Made by a program: the position numbers and the translations under genes | Notes under the pieces: model-generated | What the model was told of the DNA's origin: nothing | The model's input: only the letters and a program-made list of their open reading frames with translations | Databases searched by the model: none | Shown here: piece by piece, positions 57,638 to 64,000 of the stretch | Position numbering within the stretch: position 1 is the stretch's first letter | How the letters are laid out: the number at the start of each line of letters is the position of its first letter | Source of the DNA: Methylobacterium sp. NEAU K | GTDB lineage: Bacteria; Pseudomonadota; Alphaproteobacteria; Rhizobiales; Beijerinckiaceae | Assembly: GCF_030700285.1 (NCBI RefSeq) | Contig: NZ_JAUYZJ010000001.1 | Location: forward strand, 269,805-333,804 | Length of the DNA stretch: 64,000 nucleotides | Direction: 5' to 3'

Positions 57638-57822
57638 ATGGCCAAGACCGGCACCTTTGCGCGCGCGATGATCGCGGCGGCCGCCAACGCCCTGGCCGGC
57701 CGACGAGGCGTGCCGCCGATCGGCATCATCCTCGCGCCCCGCGGCGGACGTTGAAGGATGAGGTCCTGGAGGATGCCCAGGAGGCGCTGAAGGCTGCCCT
57801 CGCAACGAGAGTGGCGGCATGA
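57638..57822 (+). pseudogene. Possible frameshifted small gene
   Basis: MAKTGTFARAMIAAAANALA..GVPPIGIILAPR reads well to about 57750, then stops at TGA. A neighbouring frame continues coherently as RTLKDEVLEDAQEALKAALATRVAA to TGA 57820-57822. One base change in the run around 57740-57750 would join the two into a single protein of about 60 residues. No family known. Confidence 0.35.
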
Positions 57823-57827
57823 ACGCC

Positions 57828-58343
57828 TCAATCCATGCTGCCGCGCGCTATTGCCCGTCTGTAGCGGCTCGGGCCGTCTGAGGCGTAATCCTGCGCGACT
57901 CCTCTGAGTCCCCGCGAAGTCACCGGCTCGGCCATCTGTCCTGCCATCGCGATCAGGGACAGGGTGGCGCACATGCAGAACACAACCCAGAGTACCTCCC
58001 CGATCGTCTCAGAATGCCGGTGCTCCGAGCGCAAGATACCGTAGCTCACGAACGTGAACATGGCCGCGGCGACCGTCGGGATCACGAAGTCTGTCAGGGT
58101 CACGGCACCCTCCAGTTGGATGCCCAGAGCTTCCCGAAGCCGAGCAGCGATGTCCTTGATCGGCGTCAAAACATGGGCCGGCCGTCGTGAAGCCCGATCG
58201 CACGCGGCCTGAGTGACACCGATCTCGCGACGGGAGGCGACCGTGGCTGGCCGGCGGAATCGACCAAGCCGAACGCCTTGCCGGCCACCTTGCCGCCCGA
58301 GCAACCATGTCGGAGGTCCGACTTGGATAAGCGCAGTATTCAA
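57828..58343 (-). CDS. Small hypothetical membrane protein
   Basis: Up to 171 residues, start unresolved. The convincing part is the second half, with two hydrophobic helices (DFVIPTVAAAMFTFVSYGIL and IGEVLWVVFCMCATLSLIAMAGQMA) after an amphipathic helix (IAARLREALGIQLEGAVTL). The first 55 residues are Arg/Gly-rich and may be upstream non-coding sequence. A TTG near 58167 is a plausible real start. No family recognised. Confidence 0.45.
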   Translation of the reverse strand: MNTALIQVGPPTWLLGRQGGRQGVRLGRFRRPATVASRREIGVTQAACDRASRRPAHVLTPIKDIAARLREALGIQLEGAVTLTDFVIPTVAAAMFTFVSYGILRSEHRHSETIGEVLWVVFCMCATLSLIAMAGQMAEPVTSRGLRGVAQDYASDGPSRYRRAIARGSMD

Positions 58344-58591
58344 CTGTTAAACTTCACGCCGACCCTCCGTCCATCGCGCCAGACTACCTCACAGAGTTGG
58401 TTTAAGGACAGGCCCATCAAGATAAATCGAAATTCCTCAGGAGGTATGGTTTCTCGCTCGACTTCGATCAGCGCACCGTGTCTACAGATATTCCATACGA
58501 GGCAATCACAGCCGTCTTGCGTATCGCCAAAAAATATGTGGCCCGTCTTCAAGGCGAGGCTTCGCGGTTGATTTCTGAGATCTTCGGCCAC
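58340..58591 (-). CDS. PilZ-domain protein
   Basis: 83 residues starting at GTG 58591 with GGGAGA upstream. The single-domain PilZ layout is visible: NQPRSLALKTGHIFFGDTQDGCDCLVWNICRHGALIEVE.. then CEVVWRDGRRVGVKF. PilZ domains bind cyclic di-GMP through an N-terminal RxxxR and a (D/N)xSxxG motif. Here the second motif is NICRHG, with Cys for Ser, and the first has only one clear Arg before SL, so binding may be weak or lost. Confidence 0.75.
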   Translation of the reverse strand: MAEDLRNQPRSLALKTGHIFFGDTQDGCDCLVWNICRHGALIEVERETIPPEEFRFILMGLSLNQLCEVVWRDGRRVGVKFNS

Positions 58592-58984
58592 TGATTGTCT
58601 CCCGGGCGCCAGGAATCTGAATATCCAGAGAGCAATTAATTTCGAATTTGTTTCTGTGACTGTATTCGCTGCGGCCGATGCGCTCGACGGCGCGGTAGCG
58701 GTATGAGCGCAGTGCGATCACCAGAACCGGGCGGGGCCGCCTTCCGCCCATGCGACGCCGGATCCTGGGCGCGCCGGGAGCAGCTATCCGACCCCGGCAA
58801 AGCGCAGTGATCGCTGTCCGAGGCGGCGCGTCAGGCGCCGAACCTATCGCAGCGAGATCCCGCTCGCGTCGGTGACGACAAATGGCGCGATCACGCGAAA
58901 CTGTTGCCCAGGAAGCCTACGACCTAGAGCTGGCGGCGAGTATGCGCCCGAATCCCCGCGCCCGGCGAGGTCGCCGACGAGACC
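58592..58984. other. Region without supported genes
   Basis: About 390 bases between the PilZ gene and the next small frame. Short open stretches on both strands show no convincing start signal, family motif or consistent codon bias. Confidence 0.4.
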
Positions 58985-59341
58985 ATGATGTGGCTCAGCG
59001 TGGCGGCCGAGGTCGCGGTCGCACACGGCATCGTCGCCCGCGCATTCGCCAAGGCCTCGCGGCGCGGGGCCGAGCATGATCGGCTGACGACATACGAGAT
59101 ACTTGGGCGCCTGCACACGACGCTGGGCGACATCAAGCGGACGGTGAGGCGATGTCGCGTCCGGCCAGGGATGCACATCCCTACTGGAAAGCCCGCGCCG
59201 CCCGCTGGATCATCCGAGGCACTGGCGGCATCGAACGTGTCTCGGGCTGCGGCCTTGGAGAGCGTGAAGCGGCTGAACGCGCCACGGAGGCCGACCTGTG
59301 CCCGATCAGCGGCCAGACGGCCCGGTCGTGAGCCGACATAA
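58985..59341 (+). CDS. Hypothetical small protein upstream of integrase remnant
   Basis: Up to 118 residues. The first 70 (MMWLSVAAEVAVAHGIVARAFAKASRRGAEHDRLTTYEILGRLHTTLGDIKRTV) look like a real helical protein. The remainder overlaps the integrase N-terminal remnant in another frame and is probably not native. No family recognised. It may be an island gene whose original end was lost. Confidence 0.35.
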   Translation: MMWLSVAAEVAVAHGIVARAFAKASRRGAEHDRLTTYEILGRLHTTLGDIKRTVRRCRVRPGMHIPTGKPAPPAGSSEALAASNVSRAAALESVKRLNAPRRPTCARSAARRPGREPT

Positions 59342-59610
59342 TCTCCGCAGCAGTCGGACGAAGGCGCGGAAGGGTGGTGGGCTCTGCGAGGAGATCACAC
59401 CGCACGTCTTCCGGCGCACCTTTGCGGCCGGGGCCGTGATGGACCGGACGCCGTTCGGCAAAGTGGCGACGGCGCTCGGCACCACCGAGCGGGTCGTCGA
59501 GGACGTCTACGGTCGCCATTCGCCCGAGGATCTGCGCGGGATGGTCGAGAGCCTGTCCGGCCGACGGCGCTGGCACGGGGAGCGGGACCTCCACGGCCTG
59601 CAGGACCTGA
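59152..59610 (+). pseudogene. Remnant of a tyrosine-recombinase integrase
   Basis: An N-terminal piece from ATG 59152 reads SRPARDAHPYWKARAARWIIRGTGGIERVSGCGLGEREAAERA, typical of the start of phage-type integrases. It stops at TGA 59329. A second frame from about 59385 supplies the C-terminal catalytic end: ITPHVFRRTFAAGAVMDRTPFGKVATALGTTERVVEDVYGRHSPEDLR. This holds the His-x-x-Arg pair and the tyrosine. The central catalytic region between the two pieces, some 200 residues, is missing. This is a deleted, inactive integrase, presumably from the element that entered near tRNA-Val. Confidence 0.7.
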
Positions 59611-60054
59611 TCAATCCCCGGCGCGACCTACCCCTCCGTTCCCGACGTTGTCGCCGACGCCAAAGTTACCGTTGCCGTTCGTGAGGTTTCCGTTGCCGTT
59701 GTTCGATCCGATGTTGCCGTTGCCGTTGCCGTTGCCGGCGCCGCCTGTGAGGCTCGGATTGAACATGACTCCACCATTATTGAGGATGGCGAGGCCGCCG
59801 GGCGGGGTGCCTCCCGCAAATCCGGCAGCTCCTAGCGCGGCGAAGGGCATGAGACCTTTCAGGAACGGGACGACTAGGCCAGCGAGCGGCTCATGGCGGT
59901 GATACCAGAGGAGGGGCTGTGGTGGCCCTCCGCCGCCGGCGGATACGGCGGGTGCCGTGGGGATCACGATCTTCTGGGCCCAGACGGGGGCCGGCAGCAT
60001 AGCCACGACAACAATGCAGAGCCCGCCCGCGCTGCGTCCGAATGGGTCATTCAT
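59611..60054 (-). CDS. Exported protein with Asn-Gly repeats
   Basis: 147 residues from the ATG at 60054, preceded by GGGAGA. A signal peptide (GGLCIVVVAMLPAPVWAQ) is followed by a Pro/Gly-rich segment, a hydrophobic stretch (LAGLVVPFLKGLMPFAALGAAGFAGG) and a C-terminal repeat of GN, GNG and NGNGN units (about residues 108-143). The repeat DNA is built from CCGTTG hexamers. Similar Asn/Gly tails occur in secreted rhizobial proteins of unknown role. Confidence 0.6.
   Translation of the reverse strand: MNDPFGRSAGGLCIVVVAMLPAPVWAQKIVIPTAPAVSAGGGGPPQPLLWYHRHEPLAGLVVPFLKGLMPFAALGAAGFAGGTPPGGLAILNNGGVMFNPSLTGGAGNGNGNGNIGSNNGNGNLTNGNGNFGVGDNVGNGGVGRAGD
59668..59740. repeat. CCGTTG hexanucleotide repeat tract
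   Basis: Imperfect tandem copies of CCGTTG encode the Gly-Asn repeats of the overlapping minus-strand gene. The last four units (about 59714-59737) are perfect. Such tracts can change length by slippage in six-base steps without shifting the frame. Confidence 0.7.
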
Positions 60055-60589
60055 TTTCGGATCTCCCGCTTTGCTTTCTGCTCGAGAGGTGCCTCGCCCG
60101 GTTCCCACGAGCGCTCACTCCGCGGCAGGAATTTCCGACGCTTCCGGACCTGCGACGCTCCCGCGAAGGGGATAGGGCTGCCAGCGGCCCGATCTGGGTG
60201 CAGCCAGTGAGGCCCGTGCATGCCCGAAGTCCGTTCACCGAGTATGCAGTCTGTCGCTGAGAGTTCAGAGAGGCGTTAGTTTGGTTGGCTGGGCCGAACC
60301 AGAACAGCCGTAAATTCTATCTAGCCGAGACGGTCTAATGCTTCAGGGCTAGGGGCCCGCGAGGCCTCTGCAATCCTATCGGATCGGGACTGGCGTTTGA
60401 TGCCGAGCACTTCGCACTCTGCCGGTTCGCCGGCATGTCCGTCCAGGACAATACCAAGGTCACCCGTCACGCAGCGGAATCCACGTCCCGGGCAATCCGC
60501 GGCGGAGGGGGCATCTGCCATCGCGACGCGAACGAGACCGGAACAGCGCGCCGTTTATTCTCCGGAAATTCAGGCTTTCGGATGCCCGG
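60055..60589. other. Region without supported genes
   Basis: About 530 bases of lower coding character between the Asn-Gly repeat protein and the next small gene. No convincing gene, tRNA or terminator seen. The composition is slightly less GC-rich than the flanks. Confidence 0.4.
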
Positions 60590-60853
60590 ATGCCTGATCT
60601 GCGCTGGGTGGACGGCCCACTCCACTGTAGCGACCTCGTGAACGAGACCGGCAAAGTGTTCGGCTATGTCGGGCCGATCGCCAAGGGCGCACGCGGCTAC
60701 ATCGTCCAATCCGGCTCGGAATGGCCGCCGCGATTCGCAGCCTTCGCGGATCACCCGACGGCCGAGGCTGCCCGCGTCTGGGTGGAGGCCGAGGTCGCCG
60801 TCCGATCCATCGGGCCGGTTCGCATCGACAGGGGGCCGCGCGAGAGCCTCTGA
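60590..60853 (+). CDS. Hypothetical protein (87 aa)
   Basis: 87 residues. MPDLRWVDGPLHCSDLVNETGKVFGYVGPIAKGARGYIVQSGSEWPPRFAAFADHPTAEAARVWVEAEV reads as a small alpha/beta fold with a terminal helix. Codon bias is strong, so it is probably genuine, but no clear ribosome site is visible. The family is not recognised. It converges on the hydrolase gene 18 bases away. Confidence 0.6.
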   Translation: MPDLRWVDGPLHCSDLVNETGKVFGYVGPIAKGARGYIVQSGSEWPPRFAAFADHPTAEAARVWVEAEVAVRSIGPVRIDRGPRESL

Positions 60854-60871
60854 TCGGCGGCGGGCCACGGC

Positions 60872-61783
60872 TCAGGCGTGGCGGCCCATCGACCGCGCCG
60901 CCCGCACAATCGCCTCGGCGTGAAAATGCGAGACCATGTGCCCGGTGCCGTGCAGCGACGTGAACTGCGCGCCCGGGATCAGTCGGGCGGCGGCGTAACC
61001 CTGCGCGAACGTGTTCACCACCAAGTCGGCGCTGCCGCACAGGATGTGCGTGGGGACCCGCAGCGTCGGATAGCGCTGCGCGCTGCGCGTCAGCGCCGGC
61101 CAGAGCCAGCCAGCATCCTCGCCTTCCGCGGTGAGCTGTGCCGCCCGTCCGGCCAGATCGAATGGAAAGGCGTCGCGGAAGCGCTCCGGCATCGCTTGAG
61201 GCAGGAACATCGCGTTCCAGAGCAGCCGCAGCAGGGCCGGATCGCTGGACCTGTTCAGGAGCCTCGACAGCAGATCGCCGCCGAGCGGCACCGCCCGCGG
61301 CCCGAACAGCATCTGTTCGAGTCGCAACTCCGGGAAGCAGATCGGCGCGAGGGCGACGATGCCCGCGATCTCGTCCGGGTAGAGCATCCCGTACGCCAGG
61401 GCGACCGCGCCGCCGAACGAGTGGCCGAGGATCACCGGCCGCTCCAGGCCGAGGATCCGCACCGCGTCCCGGATGCGCGCGGCCTGATCCCAGATGTCGG
61501 CCCCGCGCCCGCGCGGTCGCAGGCTGAAACCATGGCCGGGGCGGTCGACGGCGACGACCCGGAAATGCTCGGACAGTGCCGGTACCGGTCCGAGCCACAG
61601 ATCCTCCAGGCACATCAGCGCACCGTGAATCGCCACGAGATCGGGGCCAGACCCCGTCTCCGCGTAGGCGATCGTCCGGTCGTCCAGCAGGCGCACGTTC
61701 CGGCGCGGCACGATGCGTGGATCGCGTCGGTCACCCTGCGGCGGAAAGGCCGGCCCGGGCAGGGCGTGCGGAAGGACGGCCAA
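60872..61783 (-). CDS. Alpha/beta hydrolase
   Basis: Up to 303 residues. Fold markers are IAYAETGSGPDLVAIHGALM (oxyanion HG), VVAVDRPGHGFS, VILGHSFGGAVALAYG (nucleophile Ser), ILCGSADLVV (Asp) and LHGTGHMV (His). The triad is therefore complete. The substrate is unknown. The frame opens with a TTG immediately after the TAA of the upstream SDR gene, which suggests translational coupling; a GTG about 23 codons later is an alternative start. It is the second gene of a two-gene operon. Confidence 0.85.
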   Translation of the reverse strand: MAVLPHALPGPAFPPQGDRRDPRIVPRRNVRLLDDRTIAYAETGSGPDLVAIHGALMCLEDLWLGPVPALSEHFRVVAVDRPGHGFSLRPRGRGADIWDQAARIRDAVRILGLERPVILGHSFGGAVALAYGMLYPDEIAGIVALAPICFPELRLEQMLFGPRAVPLGGDLLSRLLNRSSDPALLRLLWNAMFLPQAMPERFRDAFPFDLAGRAAQLTAEGEDAGWLWPALTRSAQRYPTLRVPTHILCGSADLVVNTFAQGYAAARLIPGAQFTSLHGTGHMVSHFHAEAIVRAARSMGRHA

Positions 61784-62797
61784 TTACAGGCGCTTCCCGC
61801 GGCCGGGTGCGGTCGCCAACAGGGCCAGCGCCGCGACTGCGCCTACCCCAAGGAGGCCCGCCGCCGTGGTCAGCGGATGCAGGCTCGCCCGTGTATAGGC
61901 GCTGGTGCGCATCACGTAGCCTGGCTGGTCGCCGCGTTCCGCGCCGGCTGCCACCGGTGCGTGGAGGGCCCCTGCCGGGTCGCGCGGCGGGATGCCGCGC
62001 TTCTGCAGCGCGATGATCGCCGGGGCGAGAAGGTCGTAGGCGCCCGGGGCGAATTCCTTGCCGGCCACGAACGCCTTGCCGGCGCCGCCGACGATGATGT
62101 CGCGCTGCGGGTGCACGGCCGCGTGCAGGATGGCGTTGGCCACCTCCGTCGGCGGATAGACCGGCGGCGGCAGGCTCGGTTCGCGATCCATGTAATTGCG
62201 TGCCCGGCCCGGCAGGGGCGTGTCGATCGAGGTCGGCTTGATCAACGTCACGGAGATTGGCGCACCCTCGTGAGCCAGCTCCATCCGCAGGGCGTCGGTG
62301 AAGCCCTTCACGGCGTGCTTCGACGCCGCGTACATGCCCTGGAACGGAAAGGCGAGGTCCGAGGCCACGCTGCCCATGTTGATCAGAGCGCCTCCGTGCG
62401 CGCGCAGCTGCTCCACCGCCACGAGCGATCCGAATACCGTGCCCCAGAGATTGGTCTGGAGCAGGCGCGCATGGTCCGCGTCGCTGATCTCACGGAGCCG
62501 ACCGTAGATCGTGCCGCCCGCGACGTTGACCCAGGTGTCAAAGCCGCCGAACACCGCCAGGGCCCGGTCGGCGATCGCCTGCACGTCCGCCCGGCTGCCG
62601 ACATCGGCGACGACGTGGACCGCCTTGCCCCCGATGCCCTCGATCTCGGCCTCGACGCGGGCCAGGGCATCGCCGCTGCGCGCCGCCAGCACGACCCGGG
62701 CACCACGCTCGGCCGCCATCCGGGCGGTGGCGAGGCCGATTCCCGACGACGCGCCGGTGATCACCACGACCTGCTCGCTGAGCGGCTTGTGCTTCAT
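61784..62797 (-). CDS. SDR-family oxidoreductase with C-terminal membrane tail
   Basis: 337 residues. The cofactor motif is VVITGASSGIGLATARMAAERGARVVLAARS, WVNVAGGTIYG stands at the NNAG position, and the catalytic residues are in INMGSVASDLAFPFQGMYAASKHAVKGF (Ser, Tyr, Lys). After the roughly 250-residue core there is an extension ending in a hydrophobic helix (TTAAGLLGVGAVAALALLATA), so it is probably membrane-attached. GGGAGGA precedes the ATG. It is transcribed with the downstream hydrolase. The substrate is unknown. Confidence 0.88.
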   Translation of the reverse strand: MKHKPLSEQVVVITGASSGIGLATARMAAERGARVVLAARSGDALARVEAEIEGIGGKAVHVVADVGSRADVQAIADRALAVFGGFDTWVNVAGGTIYGRLREISDADHARLLQTNLWGTVFGSLVAVEQLRAHGGALINMGSVASDLAFPFQGMYAASKHAVKGFTDALRMELAHEGAPISVTLIKPTSIDTPLPGRARNYMDREPSLPPPVYPPTEVANAILHAAVHPQRDIIVGGAGKAFVAGKEFAPGAYDLLAPAIIALQKRGIPPRDPAGALHAPVAAGAERGDQPGYVMRTSAYTRASLHPLTTAAGLLGVGAVAALALLATAPGRGKRL

Positions 62798-62937
62798 CGG
62801 TCCTCCCGAACATTCGCGATCACAGCGACGTCCCTGCGGGGCCGTCGCGTTCACGCAAAGAGGAAGTTGCCCGGAGGGGCGCATGGTTCCGGGCCGGCCG
62901 CGGGTGATCGGGTCGCAGGGCGGCGCTCGCCGAAGGC

Positions 62938-64000
62938 TCAGCGTCCGTAGATATCCTGGACTCGGATGATGTCGTCTTCTCCGGTGTAGGATCCGACCTG
63001 GACCTCGATCAGCTCCAGGGGGATCTTGCCGGGGTTGGCGAGGCGATGCATCGAGCCGATCGGCAGGTACACCGCCTCGTTCTCGTGGACCAGGACCACC
63101 CGTTCGTCGATCGTCACCTCGGCGGTGCCGCGCACCACCACCCAGTGCTCGGCCCGGTGGTAGTGCTTCTGCAGCGACAGCCGCCCGCCCGGCACCACCT
63201 GGATCCGCTTCACCTGGAAGCGCTCGCCCAGGTCGATCCGCTGATACCAGCCCCACGGCCGGTACATCCGCAGATGCGCGTCCGCCTCCGGCGCGCCTTG
63301 CGCCCGCAGCGCGGTGACCAGCTGCTTGACCTCGCCCGAGCGCGCCTTCGACGCCACCAGCACCGCGTCCGGCGTGGCGACCACCACCACGTCCTCCAGG
63401 CCGACCACCGCGGTCAGGCCCTCGCCCTGGCTGTGCACCAGGCTGTTCTTCGTCCCGATCAGCGCCACGCGGCCCCGCACCGCGTTGCCGGCCTCGTCAT
63501 GCTCCAGCACCTGCCAGACCGCGTCCCAGGTGCCGACATCCGACCACGGGAACGACACCGGCAGAACCCCGGCCCGTTCGGTCCGCTCCATCACCGCGTA
63601 GTCGATCGAGATCTTCGGCGCCTGCGCGAAGGCGTCCGCATCCAGCCGCACGAAGTCGAGATCGGTCACCGCCGCCTCCAGCGCCGCGCGCGCGGCCCCG
63701 AGCACCTCGGGGGCGAACGCCTCCAGCTCGGCCAGCATCAGGTCGGCCCGGAACAGGAAGTAGCCCGAGTTCCACAACGCCCCCTCGGCGATCAGCCCCT
63801 CGGCGCCGGCCCGGTCGGGCTTCTCCACGAACCGCGCCACCCGGGCGGCGCCCGGCGCCTCGGCGATCGGCGCGCCCCGGCGGATGTAGCCGTAGTCGCT
63901 GGCCGGGTGGGTCGGCTCGATGCCCAGCGTCATGGTGTAGCCCGCCCGCGCGCCGGCCGCGGCGGCCTGCACGGCCGCCACGAAGGCCGGCGTGTCGGGC
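62938..64000 (-). CDS. Mannose-1-phosphate guanylyltransferase/mannose-6-phosphate isomerase (5' end outside the window)
   Basis: About 354 C-terminal residues are visible; the usual protein is about 470, so the N-terminal nucleotide-binding GGxGTRLWP part lies beyond base 64000. Seen are TLGIEPTHPASDYGYIRRG, FVEKPDRAGAEGLIAEGALWNSGYFLFRAD, ISIDYAVMERTERAGVLPVSFPWSDVGTWDA, and the isomerase cupin domain with RPWGWYQRIDLGERFQVKRIQVVPGGRLSLQKHYHRAEHWVVVRGTAEV. It makes GDP-mannose (AlgA/ManC/CpsB type) for polysaccharides. Further exopolysaccharide genes may follow outside the window. Confidence 0.93.
   Translation of the reverse strand, partial: PDTPAFVAAVQAAAAGARAGYTMTLGIEPTHPASDYGYIRRGAPIAEAPGAARVARFVEKPDRAGAEGLIAEGALWNSGYFLFRADLMLAELEAFAPEVLGAARAALEAAVTDLDFVRLDADAFAQAPKISIDYAVMERTERAGVLPVSFPWSDVGTWDAVWQVLEHDEAGNAVRGRVALIGTKNSLVHSQGEGLTAVVGLEDVVVVATPDAVLVASKARSGEVKQLVTALRAQGAPEADAHLRMYRPWGWYQRIDLGERFQVKRIQVVPGGRLSLQKHYHRAEHWVVVRGTAEVTIDERVVLVHENEAVYLPIGSMHRLANPGKIPLELIEVQVGSYTGEDDIIRVQDIYGR

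Noticed and set aside
59152..59610. Functional integrase
   Set aside because: The middle of the catalytic domain is missing and the two ends are in different frames.
59668..59740. Regular repeats that could suggest a CRISPR array
   Set aside because: The unit is only six bases with no spacers and encodes Gly-Asn repeats in a gene; no cas genes nearby.
55594..60900. A second copy of the tRNA-Val 3' end as attR
   Set aside because: I looked for the TTCGAGTCCCTC core downstream and did not find a copy in the window.

Overview
This window is GC-rich (roughly 70 %) alphaproteobacterial chromosome, most likely Methylobacterium or a close relative in the Hyphomicrobiales. The evidence is the set and order of core genes: phaR next to phaA-phaB; glnA and glnII divergent with glnB and the NAD(P)H-hydrate repair gene alongside; tig-clpP-clpX-lon; type II glutamine synthetase; a short RNase D; strong G/C preference at third codon positions. 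Most of it is ordinary backbone, with one worn accessory patch at about 55.6-60.9 kb.

Layout. 0.1-0.9 kb: an exported protein with an internal repeat. 1.1-6.2 kb: a tricarboxylate locus with a 2HCT transporter, an MFS citrate/tricarballylate symporter, a GntR/FCD repressor and a TcuA-like flavoprotein that starts just after a palindromic operator. 6.2-9.4 kb: addB without addA. 9.6-20 kb: glutaryl-CoA dehydrogenase, an AEC carrier, a Cys/Met-metabolism PLP enzyme, TspO, small membrane proteins and an RND efflux pair. 20.4-23.9 kb: three glycosyltransferases. 24.1-26.2 kb: a broken gene, then SPFH-NfeD. 26.4-27.6 kb: a divergent ArsR-type regulator and SDR. 27.7-30.6 kb: a divergent PEP-carboxylase homologue. 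31-36 kb: exported proteins, rpmF, phaR, phaA, phaB. 36.4-41.3 kb: a lipoprotein, GDPD, a DMT exporter, a cupin, RNase D and a VOC protein. 41.7-47 kb: the nitrogen-assimilation block glnA/glnII/DUF2735/glnB/nnr, with a clear sigma-54 promoter for glnII. 47-48.5 kb: a multicopper-oxidase fold that has lost its copper ligands. 48.7-55.2 kb: tRNA-Leu, tig, clpP, clpX, lon. 55.5 kb: tRNA-Val, followed by IS3 and integrase remnants and small genes. 60.9-64 kb: an SDR-hydrolase operon and the 3' part of a GDP-mannose synthesis gene that runs off the window.

How the genes work together. The tig/clpP/clpX/lon series is the standard chaperone-protease set. phaA and phaB make 3-hydroxybutyryl-CoA from acetyl-CoA, and phaR senses stored PHB; the synthase phaC is not in the window. 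GlnB, GlnA and GlnII form the PII-controlled ammonia assimilation system. The 1.1-6.2 kb locus probably imports tricarballylate or citrate and oxidises tricarballylate to cis-aconitate.

I see no intact mobile element, CRISPR array, rRNA or obvious defence system. The items most worth checking are the altered active-site motifs of the PEPC-like protein, the copper-less oxidase, the tcu-like locus without tcuB, the triple-frame pseudogene at 24.1 kb, the intergenic inverted-repeat family and the decayed tRNA-Val island.
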